Of a stretch of DNA of 64,000 nt, positions 24,364 through 37,100 are shown piece by piece. The position numbers and the translations under genes were made by a program. Origin of the DNA: Erythroxylum novogranatense (lineage: Eukaryota > Streptophyta > Magnoliopsida > Malpighiales > Erythroxylaceae); assembly GCA_029891385.1 (NCBI GenBank), contig CM057235.1, positions 14,188,001 to 14,252,000 of the forward strand, written 5' to 3'. Position 1 is the stretch's first letter, and each line of letters begins with the position of its first letter. The notes beneath the pieces were generated by a model, which did no database searches, was not told where the DNA came from, and saw nothing but the letters and a program-made list of their open reading frames with translations.

Positions 24364-24547
24364 TGTCAGTTAAACGGACATGCATGTCCGTTTAACGGAC
24401 ATATACGACCCAAAATGTACCAATCCATCCGAGAATGTACGTTTAACGGACATCCATGTCCGTTTAATGGACATAGGTAGGGCAAAGGGTCCTTTTTACC
24501 TGTAAAGGTCCGTTTAAATGACTCGCATGTCCGTTTAACAGACATGC
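24364..24547. repeat. Palindrome island in D 3' LTR
   Basis: Several near-palindromic units built on TGTCCGTTTAACGGACA, some joined through ATGCAT or ATCCAT, with two non-palindromic spacers between them. The partner island at 36689-36871 has the same units with point changes. Confidence 0.9.
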
Positions 24548-25188
24548 GATTTCCAAAACCTCTTCAACCCATTTTCCAATGCTTCTTACATCCAAACTAA
24601 CATCATATACACTTATAATCTTCACATATTTACTTATTCAAAGGCCTAAACACTTCATAACAATTCAAGAAACAAATTCAATTCATGAACTTCTCAAATC
24701 TCAACTAAATTGGTTCATCAAAATCACAATTCTCAAGCATTCATCAAAGCTGTCACTAACATCAATCTTATATAACATCATAACTTGTATCAACTATAAC
24801 TCTTAACTCCGATCTCGAAAACTTGCATACTTGGTATCATTGGAAAGATAGAAGAACAAACTACAAATTCAAAGAAGGAAACTTTGGCCAATTCTATTTC
24901 AATCATTCCTTAATTTCCCTTGAATCAGCATACACATTTTTATTCTACATTCAACCTCAATGCACATGATTTCCTACATTCAATAACATCATGTCATTTA
25001 CCAAATTCCCCTCTTGCTTTTGCATAAGATCTCACATATATCACCCTAGTTCTTACTTAAGGTTCCTCGACTCACCATCGATACGTAATTCACATTTCCT
25101 CATCTATAACACAAATTATGTACCAAAAACACTCATTTACTTTCATTTTCATATTTCTAATTTTTGCTTCAAGGTTCGGGGTCCAACA

Positions 25189-26037
25189 TATCTCCCCCTC
25201 TTAAAAGAATTTCGTCCTAGAAATTCATACTTAAGCAAACACCAAGTAAATACATTCTCTTAACTCATGGCTTCCAAATGATCCTAGTCATTCACATATT
25301 CAAATCCTCACCACACATATTCATAATGTTTTTCACCTCCTATATCATATACCATCCATATCTTATTCACACTCCAATAGTTCTTATCATATTTTCACAA
25401 GTACATAGATTTAACTCATGTTTCAAATCTTCCTTGGTTCTCTCACAAATGCATATATTTCTCTCACAAATGAATATTCAAAATCAAACAACCCAATTCA
25501 TCATCAAATTCTAATCTCATTTTCATTTTCACAAACCTAAAATCACTCAAATTCTTATCACACATATTCTTATCTTACTCGTAAATTTTCACTTCTTTAT
25601 GAGATTGAATCATCACTATCATATCAAACACTATTTCTTCACATATGCCAATGATCAAATTTATTGAAAACCTTGATATGGAACAAAACCATTCAATCTT
25701 AATCTTTTTTAACTTCTATACATGTATTCCTATCATCAAGCTTATCTTTAAAGATTCATATTTGCATCTCACATATATTCGAAGTCACATCATCTAATTT
25801 CATCATGAATTTCAAATCTTAATTTCCAGTATCATAATCCTAAACTCAATCATAATTCTTCACCTTAATCAAACAATCACATAGGTTCTTCAAATGATTC
25901 ATGCAAATTTATTCACATCAATATCACATTTTCACAAAATCAAACTTAGCCTTACAAACTCTTATCAACTTCTCATGCAACTCACCAATACACATACCCC
26001 CAAGTAAGATCATATTACTGGGCTCTGATACCATATC
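25189..26037 (-). mobile_element. Element D internal region, 849 bp, no recognisable protein
   Basis: Between the two D LTRs only 849 bases remain. The end next to the 3' LTR holds the polypurine tract (minus strand aagagggggagata) preceded by the ctaggacgaaatt signature; the other end holds the PBS and a leader that is shared with the inverted piece in element E (cccagtaatatgatcttac). Scanning all frames I see no gag, zinc knuckle, protease, RT or integrase motif. The element is therefore about 9.4 kb long, of which more than 90 percent is LTR. Confidence 0.8.
26022..26033 (-). other. Primer-binding site of element D
   Basis: The minus strand reads TGGTATCAGAGC four bases inside the 5' LTR, complementary to initiator methionine tRNA. 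Confidence 0.9.
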
Positions 26038-26993
26038 TGTTGGATCTTGTTTCCGAGACCCAACTGCTTAAACACTTAACGCTATCACTGTTTAAACTGG
26101 ACATGATCAACCTCAAATTGAATCAGAAACGAATTGAAAAGCAATGAATCGGAAATGAAATCTAAATAAAAAATAAGTCGAATCGAATACAAATGGAAAT
26201 CGAATACGCATGCGAAACAAACGGATCGAATCGAAGCAAATAAAACCGAAATCGACATCCGATACGAATATCTTAATCATAGCGTTGGAAACCCTGGACT
26301 ATTCCTATCCGAAACGGATCAATGCTGGGTAAAATTTTTTTCTTTTACTTCTTATGCATCTTTTCAATACTCATACTAATCAAAGTAATGTAATTTCCCT
26401 TTTGGAAAAATTTCGTCCTTACTCAGACTCAAATTACTTGGTTTCTCTTAAACAAGCATATCTCAATATCATCTTTAACAAGAATCTTATTCTCATATTA
26501 TCATTGCCATACAACCCATTTTATTAGAAAATTTGGGCAGCATGACAGCTGCACTATAACCTATCCAAAAACCTGCAAATAGTAAACTCACTGCTATAAC
26601 TTTCAAACAATCACACATACATCATAATCTACCGGACCCTCCGTCCGGGATCTCAGCATAACGCAATCCTATTTCTAATCCTTTTCCAATTATTTTTCAT
26701 ATCCAATTCATATTCATCACATTCAAACTCATATACAATTTCCAATAACTCATATACAAATTCATGCTTCCATCAAACTCAACCAATTGAATTTATAAAT
26801 CTTCACAATTCATATACCATCATCAAACATGTCATCCATATCTATACATATATATCCCAATTACATTCATAACTCAATTCAATTTGTATACAAATCCAAT
26901 ATACACCATCCATAGTCAATACATTTTTAATTCCATGACTCAAGTTCTTGTACAATTGCAAAATCCAAAATACATTATGAACTAAATGCTTAC
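26038..26993 (-). repeat. Element D 5' LTR, first segment
   Basis: Starts TGTTGGATCTTG on the plus strand and follows the 3' LTR closely. It is cut after CTTAC (26989-26993) by element E. The rest lies at 34196-37513. Confidence 0.93.
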
Positions 26994-29900
26994 TGTTGGG
27001 ACCCGATCCGGGAACCGGATCCCAACCGAATAAACGTAACAAAAAGAACGAATGACGGAATCAATGGAAACGGAAGCGAAAGGAGACAGAAATTTCGGAT
27101 CGAAATTGCGAAATGCGGAAGCGAACAAACCCGAAAGTAGCGAAGCGGAAGCAAATACTAATCGAATCAAACGAACAGATTCAATCGAATATAGCGAAGC
27201 GAAATAATCGAATACGAATCACAAAGCGGAACGAATAAGCGAAAGCGGGATCGAATCGAATGCAAATCGAATTCGGATAGAAAACAAAGTAAGCAAACAA
27301 ATCAATGTAAATTGAAACACTTTCCGACATCCGTGACTAAGCAAAGAACAGGAAACAGAATCGCGTTGGGAATTCTAAGACGTTCCAAAATCTGATATAA
27401 ATTTTTTTTTCTTTCTTATTCTCATTTCTTACATCAATCACATCCATATAATTTCCCATAGGAAATTTCATTCTTAAACCCGAAACTCAACAATCATACA
27501 AATTCTTATTCATCCATACAAATCTCAAATTCCATTTTATCCCAGATTTTATCGAAATTTCAAAGATAACGGTGCTTTTATCCTAACCCAAACTGCGAGG
27601 GTTCAAAATACTTCTATAATCCCAAATACATTCAAAATCATCAGACACTCCGTCCGAATCCGAACACCAGTAAAACGCACATTTAAACCTAACACTTCCA
27701 TAATTCTCAAATCAACATACCAATCTCATAACTCGATCAAATTCCCAAATCACCATACATATATATTCCCAAATTATTCATAATTTCATAAACAAATTTC
27801 TCATTCATTCACAATACTCAACTTTATACACAAATACATTTTTCCCAAACTTATCTCAAGTCATGAACATATTCATACACAAGATCCAAATTACTCAAAA
27901 GCTAACGTATTCAAAAGTCGAAGCGACGTCTTCACATTCTTTCATCCGATCTCCCTTTCGAAACACGGAGATGAGGATGAAAGAGAGTAGCTCAGCTCGT
28001 GGATAACACATTTATAAACCGATATATAAGCGAAAACGTTTCTTTATAAACTTTTGCCAAAGGACTAATGTTTCAAACTTTTCAACTTTGAAATATTTCT
28101 CTCAAACTCTTTTCAATTTTTCCAAACTTTTCATAAAATCTCATTTTCTCATTTTCAAAATTCTCAATTCTTCATAAATATGAATGCAACATAATTTCAA
28201 TTTTCATTTCTCACTTTAAAAACAAGAATGCGAGAACACGTAAACAAAGCAAAACATATTACACATCGAATGGTGCAGCTAGGTCCAAGCAGAGCGTCTT
28301 CGCATATCCGCGATACGGTCTGTCGATCGTGAATGAAACGTACTACACTTTCCCGCATAAGCGGTCCAGTATAGCCGTGAAGGAGTCCGAAATCGAGACT
28401 CCGTGCCCTTTAGCGCAACTGGAGAAGGCTATACACATAGAGACAATGACGACTCACAAGGGACCTACCAAACCCACATAACACATAATCGAAAACAAAA
28501 GTCGGATTGCAGAAGGCACTTTTCAATTCGTACTTTTCTTGAAAATTTTCCCAAAAATGCATACCACTCAATTTATTCATCTATCATTCACTAAATTCAA
28601 TAATCAAAACATTCAATCAAACAATAATTTCAACAATTGAATAATGCATACACAACAAATGCATTTTCAGAAATTTCTATCGGTTTATCGAATCATTGAA
28701 AGCAATGAATTCAAACTTATAATAATCTTTCAGAAAACATTCGGAAATCGAATTTCAAAACTTTACAAAACAATAATTTGTCAAAATTTTCACATTTTTG
28801 CTTTCTTTATTTTTCAAAATTGCTTTCTTTAATTTTTCAAAAATTCACATATAGCTTACAAATCAAAATATAAATATGCTACCCACCTCGAATTATTGCC
28901 GGAAACTTGATTTCAAGCTCCAATTGATCCTTGCTTTTCTCTCTCTTCCAAAATACCAAAACCTAAACCATAATCATCCAAATTTCACATCAGAAAATAC
29001 TTAATTTTCACAATCAACTTAGGAATTCACCAATTCCATTTACATTCAAGCTATTTAAATTTCCAATTTTGAAAATCCCCAATTTTCAAAATTGGCCTAA
29101 ACTAATACACCCAAATTCAATCTCATAAAACATAATTTCTTCAAAATTAATCTCACAATTCCTCAATTCACATTAATTCCAAACTATTTAAATCCTCAAT
29201 TTCAAAAATCCCCAAATCTTAAAATTGGCCTAAACCAATTTATCCCAATTCAATACCATAAAATACAAATTCTTCATAATTGATTTCATATATCATCAAT
29301 TCATCATATTTCCTATAATTCTACACCAAAATATCTCAAAATTCTCAATCATAAAATTAAGCCTAAACCTTAATCAATTTTCCATCCAAAATTAAACCCA
29401 GCCTAAAGCATATACATCAAAATTAATTCCACAATCCATAAACCCATCTCATATGTCATAATTCTAAACCGAAAATTAATCAAAATCTCAAAGTAGAAAA
29501 ATTTCTCTTACCTCTTTCTCATCCAAATTCGAATTTTTTTGGCTCCTTAGGAAGCTCTTATGCTCCTCTACCTTTTTCCTCTTGAAATCTACTCAAAAAT
29601 CCCTAAGAAACAAGTAGAAAAATCAAAACTAAACTTTCTCTCTCCTCTTCCTCCATAACCGAAGCTTCCACTCTCTTCTTCTTTCTTCTTCTTTCTCTTC
29701 TTCTGTAATTTTCCAGACCATTCATCGTTTTTAATAGCTCAAAACGACAATCATTAATGAGTTTCATTAATTGATGGTCAAATGACCATTTGCCCTCCAT
29801 TCAAACTTAAAATTACACTTACTTGCGGTTTGATTCGCACTATCGATTTGAAGGAATTTGTCAAAACTTCCTTCTCGAGAAATGTTCCTCTCACTCATAC

Positions 29901-31302
29901 GAATCCAACGCCACTGACCGCGCTCAATTCCGAGCACTACATCAAAAGTTATGTGCGAAACAGTGCGGGAAAATCCATATTCTAACATATTTTTCATGTA
30001 TGATTATTTCCGTCCAAAATTTCACATTCTTAATCCCAGAATTGAAACTCGATGTCTTCATCACAATTGTAGCCTTATGTCTCTAGTTTAATTCAAAACA
30101 AGAATCGCCTCATTTCGATTCCCAGATCAAAATTATGCTCAAATTACTCACAGGTGTTCCCAATCCAAAAATTAAACCCTAATCCGAACTTAAATTCAAA
30201 AATTAAAAGTCCTAAGGGCAAAATTGACATTTCATGTCTTCATATGATTTGTAGCCCCTTGTCTTATCTTTATTTCCCCTCAAGAATCGCTTCAATCGGA
30301 TCTCTACAGATCCCAAATTTCTAAAACACTGAATCATACTGGAGAATTTCCGACTCACTTTGATTAAATTAATCACCATTAATTTAATCTCAAAGTTCTA
30401 AAATTTCTTATAAAATGAAATTCATTGTCTTAGGAATCCAACGCAAAAAGAATCAACTCAATCGGATGTCGGACGGAAAGATATAGGCAAAATAGTGAGC
30501 AAAGGTCGGATTAAAGGAGGAAAGTCAAGAAAATCATAAGAGCAAAACAGCGTCGGATCGTCGGACGCCTAACTCATGAGGGCGAGACGCCGCTCATGAG
30601 GGCGAGCCGCCCGCTAGCTAGGGCGGCGTCGCCTAGCGAGGCGCACAGCTCATGAGGCGAGCCTTGCCCTCATGAGAGGCGCAGACAGCCTCGCTAGGCG
30701 GCGTCGCCTAGCGAGGCGTCTGATGGGCCCGCCTCGCTAGGCGAGCCGTCGCCTGGCGAGGCGCTAAAACTTTCTCTTTTTTTTTTTTTCCCCTCTAAAC
30801 TCCCAAAATTCATAACTTTTACTCCCGAACTCCGCTTTTGACAAACTTAATCTCTATAGAAAGCTTGAGAGAAGCTCTAAATCTTCCAAGAAGAACATAA
30901 AACTCAATTCAACTCCTACGGGAGTCCATTTTCCGGTCAAAGATACTATCTTCTATACAAACTTGTAAAAATCATAACTTATTATTCCGAGATCGAAAAA
31001 TTGCATACTTTATATCGAAATAAAGATCAAAACAAATCCTTCAATTCTCATGAAGAACATCAAAGCTCAAATAACCTCTAACTAGGTTAATTTCTCAGTC
31101 AAAGTTTTAACCATAATAAAAGTCAAACCCGATCAAACATAAACTTTGACTGATCATAACTTTCACTCCCGATATCGAAAAATTACAAACTTTATGTCCA
31201 CAAAAATCTCTTAACATAATCTCCAAGTTTCATGTAGATCATTTTATCAAATTTTGCCTCAAACAAAAGTCAACTCTCAAAGTCAAACATTCTCTCTCCA
31301 AA
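26994..31302 (-). repeat. Element E LTR segment 1
   Basis: A nearly full LTR read from its 3' end. Judged by segment 2, it lacks the outermost 140 or so bases of the LTR 5' end. It contains a donor-like AAAGAG|GTAAGAG at 29511 (minus strand), a GC-rich island at 30551-30766, a T-tract at about 30775-30791, and several degenerate repeats of roughly 0.2 kb between 30800 and 31260. Confidence 0.85.
30551..30766. repeat. GC-rich palindrome island, E segment 1
   Basis: Built from short dyads such as GCCTCGCTAGGC, GCCTAGCGAGGC and CTCATGAG. Where segment 2 (33367-33505) has CTCGCGAG, this copy twice has CTCATGAG. It is longer than the segment 2 island by an extra GCCTAGCGAGGC block. Confidence 0.88.
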
Positions 31303-31757
31303 TTAAGAAATGAGTTTGAGGATTTATATGAATGTATAAGAAATGATTAAGATGGATGAAGTGAGAAAGAATAGAAATGTAGGGATTGTTTATATGTGAA
31401 TGAGTTTGATTAAAGAGAAAAGGAAAGAATAAGAAAAAAAAATTATTCCGGATTTGAAATGTCGTAAGGTTTCCAACGCGATTATGTTCGTTCGATCATT
31501 TTTTCTCTGGGTTTTGTTCTCGGATGTCGGATACGCTTTGCTAAGTGTTTATCTCCGCTTTCGCTTTGTATTTTCCGATTCGATCCGCTTCGCTACCTTC
31601 GGTTTGATCTGATTCGGTCCGATTCGAAACTTTCCGAGTATTTGTTTCGCTCCGATGATTCGATTTGTATTCCGATTAGCGATTTCTCGCTTTTCGATTT
31701 TTCATTTTTCCGTTCCGTCTTTCGGTTGGGATCCGGTTCCCGGATCGGGGTCCAACA
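31303..31757 (+). repeat. Inverted LTR end inside element E
   Basis: On the plus strand this ends ggatccggttcccggatcgg then GGTCCAACA, the same LTR end as at 26994 but in the opposite direction. It is clearly diverged from segment 1 beyond the terminal 45 bases, so it is not simply a flipped copy of the neighbouring LTR. Confidence 0.8.
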
Positions 31758-31884
31758 TTTATGGTATCAGAGCCCAGTAATATGATCTTACTTGGGCGTA
31801 TGAGTATGAATAAGGAATTGATACGAGTTTGTAAAGATAAGAGTGAATTTGTGAGAATGTGCTAAGTGATCATTTGATTTTGAT
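31758..31884 (+). other. Inverted leader with primer-binding site in element E
   Basis: TGGTATCAGAGC at 31762-31773 is followed by a leader that matches the D leader read on the minus strand (cccagtaatatgatcttac). At about 31884 it passes abruptly into the second LTR segment. Confidence 0.85.
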
Positions 31885-34190
31885 GAAATCCCCAATTTTC
31901 AAAATTGGCCTAAACCAATACACCCAAATTCAATCTCATAAAACATAATTTCTTCAAAATTAATCTCACAATTCCTCAATTCACATTAATTCCAAACTAT
32001 TTAAATCCTCAATTTCAAAAATCCCCAAATCTTAAAATTGGCCTAAACCAATTTATCCCAATTCAATACCATAAAATACAAATTCTTCATAATTGATTTC
32101 ATATATCATCAATTCATCATATTTCCTATAATTCTACACCAAAATATCTCAAAATTCTCAATCATAAAATTAAGCCTAAACCTTAATCAATTTTCCATCC
32201 AAAATTAAACCCAGCCTAAAGCATATACATCAAAATTAATTCCACAATCCATAAACCCATCTCATATGTCATAATTCTAAACCGAAAATTAATCAAAATC
32301 TCAAAGTAGAAAAATTTCTCTTACCTCTTTCTCATCCAAATTCGAATTTTTTTGGCTCCTTAGGAAGCTCTTATGCTCCTCTACCTTTTTCCTCTTGAAA
32401 TCTACTCAAAAATCCCTAAGAAACAAGTAGAAAAATCAAAACTAAACTTTCTCTCTCCTCTTCCTCCATAACCGAAGCTTCCACTCTCTTCTTCTTTCTT
32501 CTTCTTTCTCTTCTTCTGTAATTTTCCAGACCATTCATCGTTTTTAATAGCTCAAAACGACAATCATTAATGAGTTTCATTAATTGATGGTCAAATGACC
32601 ATTTTGCCCTCCATTCAAAACTTAAAATTACACTTACTTGCGGTTTGATTCGCACTATCGATTTGAAGGAATTTGTCAAAACTTCCTTCTCGAGAAATGT
32701 TCCTCTCACTCATACGAATCCAACGCCACTGATCGCGCTCAATTCCGAGCACTACATCAAAAGTTATGTGCGAAACAGTGCGGGAAAATCCATATTCTAA
32801 CATATTTTTCATGTATGATTATTTCCGTCCAAAATTTCACATTCTTAATCCCAGAATTGAAACTCGATGTCTTCATCACAATTGTAGCCTTATGTCTCTA
32901 GTTTAATTCAAAACAAGAATCGCCTCATTTCGATTCCCAGATCAAAAATTATGCTCAAATTACTCACAGGTGTTCCCAATCCAAAAATTAAACCCTAATC
33001 CGAACTTAAATTCAAAAATTAAAAGTCCTAAGGGCAAAATTGACATTTCATGTCTTCATATGATTTGTAGCCCTTGTCTTATCTTTATTTCCCTCAAGAA
33101 TCGCTTCAATCGGATCTCTACAGATCCCAAATTTCACAAAACACCTGAATCATACTGGAGAATTTCCCGACTCACTTTGATTAAATTAATCACCATTAAT
33201 TTAATCTCAAAAGTTCTAAATTTCTTATAAAATGAAATTCATTGTCTTAGGAATCTAACGCAAAAGAATCAACTCAATCGGATGTTGGACGGAAAGATAT
33301 AGGCAAAATAGTGAGCAAAGGTCGGATTAAAGGAGGAAAGTCAAGAAAATCGGAAGAGCAAAACAGGCGTCGGATCGTCGGACGCCCTAACTCATGAGGC
33401 GAGGCGCCGCTCATGAGGCGAGCCGCTCCCGCTCGCTAGGGCGAGGCGTCACCCTAGCGAGGGCGCACAGCTCGCGAGGGCGAGCCTTGCCCTCGCGAGG
33501 GCGCTAAAACTTTTCTCTTTTTTTTTTTTTTTTTTTTTCCCTCTAAACTCCCAAAATTCATAACTTTTACTCCCGAACTCCGATTTTGACAAACTTAATC
33601 TCTATAGAAAGCTTGAGAGAAGCTCTAAATCTTCCAAGAAGAACATAAAACTCAATTCAACTCCTACGGGAGTCCATTTTCCGGTCAAAGATACTATCTT
33701 CTATACAAACTTGTAAAAATCATAACTTATTATTCCGAGATCGAAAAATTGCATACTTTATATCGAAATAAAGATCAAAACAAATCCTTCAATTCTCATG
33801 AAGAACATCAAAGCTCAAATAACCTCTAACTAGGTTAATTTCTCAGTCAAAGTTTTAACCATAATAAAAGTCAAACCCGATCAAACATAAACTTTGACTG
33901 ATCATAACTTTCACTCCCGATATCGAAAAATTACAAACTTTATGTCCACAAAAATCTCTTAACATAATCTCCAAGTTTCATGTAGATCATTTTATCAAAT
34001 TTTGCCTCAAACAAAAGTCAACTCTCAAAGTCAAACATTCTCTCTCCAAAAAGTCAAACTTTCTAAATCCTTCAAATTTTCACATTTTTTTCTTTCTCAT
34101 TCTTGCTATTTAGCTTCATTTCAATCAACTCATCCACTTGATCATTCATATTACTAAATCAAATTGTTACTCAAGGTTCGGGGTCCAACA
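31885..34190 (-). repeat. Element E LTR segment 2
   Basis: Nearly identical to 29071-31302 and then continues about 138 bases further to the true LTR end (GGGGTCCAACA). The first 2 kb of the LTR are missing on the left. Its island is at 33367-33505. Confidence 0.85.
33367..33505. repeat. GC-rich palindrome island, E segment 2
   Basis: Shorter sister of 30551-30766, with CTCGCGAG cores in place of CTCATGAG in its right half and CTCATGAG retained in its left half. Confidence 0.85.
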
Positions 34191-34195
34191 CTTAC

Positions 34196-37100
34196 AATAT
34201 TCTAATGGCATTTCAAGCCATACCCCAATACCAATACTCATAAACCAAAATACACAATTTACAAACACATGAACAAATACTGATGTCTTGACGTCTTTCA
34301 TCCGATCTCCTGCTCGAATACCTGGAGATGGGGATGAAAGGGGGGTGAGCTCGGAAGCTCGTGGATAACATGTTTATCTATCAAATGATAAGCAAAAATA
34401 TTTTTAAACATTAATTTCAGTTGATCGAAAATAGCGAAGGTTTATTTCTCAGAAACTTAACAATTTCAAAATCTTTCATAAACATTTACAAACAGTTTTG
34501 CAAGACTCTCATAGTTAAAAATCCCAATTTCTCATTTGTCAAAATTTCAAACCATTGACAACATGAAATGCTTCACATATAAATGCAGCACATTCCAAAC
34601 AAAGCAAAACACTTAACACATCAATCGGTTAGGGTTGGTCCATAAAACAGGACGTACTGCACATTCTCGCAAAGCGGTCCTGTGCAGCCGTGAAACACAT
34701 AGGGAGTCCGAAAACGGAGCTCCTATGCCACTAGTGGGCAGCCGAGCGAAGGCTTTTAAAAATGAGACCAATAGACTGACTCCACATAAGGGACCTAACC
34801 AAACCCATGTAACACATAATAATGCTTGAAAGACAATTTACCCGAAGGCATATATCGAATTTGTACTTTTCATGTCATCTCACTTTCAACATAATGTCTA
34901 TAATTCACAATATCACACAAGTTCACATTATCAAATTATCAATCAATTTAACACAATGAAATCACATGAGTATTTCAAATTTATCAATTTATTCAAGAAT
35001 CCATTTAATAAACAATTTAAGTCAATTATGGAAAATTATTCAAACCATTGTAGAATTTTTTTCGTAAATCATTTGGAAACAATGACTTTAACGATTTATA
35101 AATCATTCTAAAAACAATTGATTCAATCATTTGTAAAACAATAGTTTATAAAACTAACACTTATAGTTAGCCTATAATTTGAAAGATAACCACATTACTC
35201 ACCTCTTATCTATGCTTGGAGTTGATTAGAGCTTCAATTTCTCCAATCCTTTCTTGAATTTGCCCCAATTCAAATCACAAACCCTAATTAAGTCAACCAT
35301 CCAAAAGTAAATATAACCCAATGCATAATCACTCAAATTAACTTCATAATTAACAAACCCATATCTATCTTAAACCAAATCAACCAAAAACTCACTAAAA
35401 ACTCAAAGATCGAAACTTAGCTCTTACCTTAACCTTCTCCATTTTCGAAATTCTTCTAGCTTGGAAAGAAGCTCTTGACCTCTTCCATCATTTCCCTTTG
35501 GAAACTACTCAAAAACACCTTTGGAAGCTCAAAAAGTCAGAACCCTAGCTTCATCTTCCTCCTTCTCTACGAGCTCTCCCTCTCTTCTCTCTTTTCTTTC
35601 ATTTTTCTCCTCTTTCTCTCATAAATTTCGTGGGCTCTCCTCTTCCAAACAACAACCCTTCTATATATATATGCCAAGTCATGAAATGAGGGTGAAAAGA
35701 CCCTTTTGTCCCTCCTCATAAGCCTATAGATTTTAATCTTTAAGTTAACTTCCAAAACTGCCCCTGAATTTTACTTTAAGTCATGCTCACTTGCGGACAT
35801 GTTTCGCATTATCAATTTGAAGGAATTTGTTAAACCTTCCTTCTAGATAATTGTTCATCATTGTCTTAATTTCATAATGCCTCAAAAATCATTCAATTCG
35901 GAGCACTACATCAAATGTTATAGTCCAAACATGTCGGACATATCATTCTACTAACACATTTCTAGCAATTCACTTCCTTCCACAAATTGGCATTCTTAAT
36001 GGCTAAATTGAAATTTCATTTCTTCATATGACTTGTAGCCCCATGTCTTTATTTTATTTTTCCTCAAACATCGCTTCAATTGGATCTCCACAGATCCCGA
36101 ATTTCACAAAATACTGAACTATGTTCAGAAACTTTCCTGTCTCACTTTGATTCAAATAATCTTGCTCAATTAAATCTCTAAAATTCATAATTTTCACATA
36201 AAAATGAAATTAATTGTCTTAGAAATCCAACACTTCGAGAACCAAGTCATTCGGATGTCGAACGGAAACGATATAAGCAAAAGATTTGACAAGGTCGGAT
36301 GAGGAAAGAAAATAGCAAGATCAAAATGAAACAAATCATTCCGATTATCGTATGATTCAATCAAACTCTTTCAATTCAACTCCAATTGTTACAAATTTTC
36401 ATGGAGAGAAGGATACATGTGTTAGGAATTCAATGCTTCAAGAATCACCTCAATCCGAGGTCGGATGAGTGAGTTATGAACAAAATAATTCAACATGTTC
36501 AAACCCTAAATTGATTTTGAAACTCTTTTGGTGCAAACGCCATAAATTTCAATCTAGAGATCAGATTGCTTTCTTTCTTAGACCATTAGAAAGTATACTT
36601 CGAGATCTACAACTCTTATGAAGACCACAAAATCAGATTCGGCCTCTAAAATAGTCAAAATCGCATTTTTCACAAGTTAACCCGTGGCTGTCCGTTAAAC
36701 GGACATGCATGTCCGTTTAACGGACACATACGACCCAAAATGTACCAATCCTTCCGAGAATGTCCGTTTAATAGACATCCATGTCTATTTAACGGACATA
36801 GGTAGGGCAAAGGGTCCTTTTGACCCATAAAGGTCCGTTTAACGAACTCCCATGTCCGTTTAACGGACATGCGATTTCCAAAACCTCTTCAACCCATTTT
36901 CCAATGCTTCTTACATCCAAACTAACATCATATACACTTATAATCTTCACATATTTACTTATTCAAAGGCCTAAACACTTCATAACAATTCAAGCAACAA
37001 ATTCAATTCATGAACTTCTCAAATCTCAACTAAATTGGTTCATCAAAATCACAATTCTCAAACATTCATCAAAACTGTCACTAACATCAATCTTATATAA

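Larger units (their letters stand above)
20906..25188 (-). repeat. Element D, 3' LTR (minus strand), 4283 bp
   Basis: The plus-strand reading starts TGTTGGATCCCG and ends GGGGTCCAACA. The partner LTR is 26038-26993 plus 34196-37513. On the minus strand the order is: LTR start at 25188, palindrome island 24547-24364, TATA-like run at 23348-23338, donor-like ATAAG|GTAAGAG at 23104, a ggctgcccgctagtggc block near 22431-22405 that recurs in H and B, a GAGCTtccGAGCTC hairpin near 22035, and the LTR end at 20906. The flanking five bases on the left are GGTGT; after the other LTR they are GGTGC, a duplication with one mismatch. Confidence 0.9.
26994..34190 (-). mobile_element. Element E, rearranged gypsy insertion of 7197 bp, TSD CTTAC
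   Basis: The insertion runs from TGTTGGGACCCG to GGGGTCCAACA and is flanked by perfect CTTAC copies (26989-26993 and 34191-34195). Removing it restores the D LTR. Inside are two partial minus-strand LTR segments in direct orientation (26994-31302 and 31885-34190), which overlap by about 2.2 kb of nearly identical sequence. Between them is a piece of opposite orientation (31303-31884) with a plus-strand LTR end, PBS and leader. There is no coding region. The LTR termini and leader show that E is a relative of D. Confidence 0.88.

Noticed and set aside
24364..24547. CRISPR-like array
   Set aside because: Repeated palindromes with spacers, but spacing is irregular, the units are degenerate, the unit pairs recur in the partner LTR, and the context is a plant retrotransposon.
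29782..30086. Frame of 87 codons present twice (also 32638-32901)
   Set aside because: The double occurrence is due to the duplicated E LTR segment, not to selection; it lies antisense in an LTR and has no motif.
35521..35721. Ser-rich frame with 'SSSFSTSSPSLLSFLSFFSS'
   Set aside because: It comes from the pyrimidine-rich leader downstream of the D TATA motif, read on the wrong strand.
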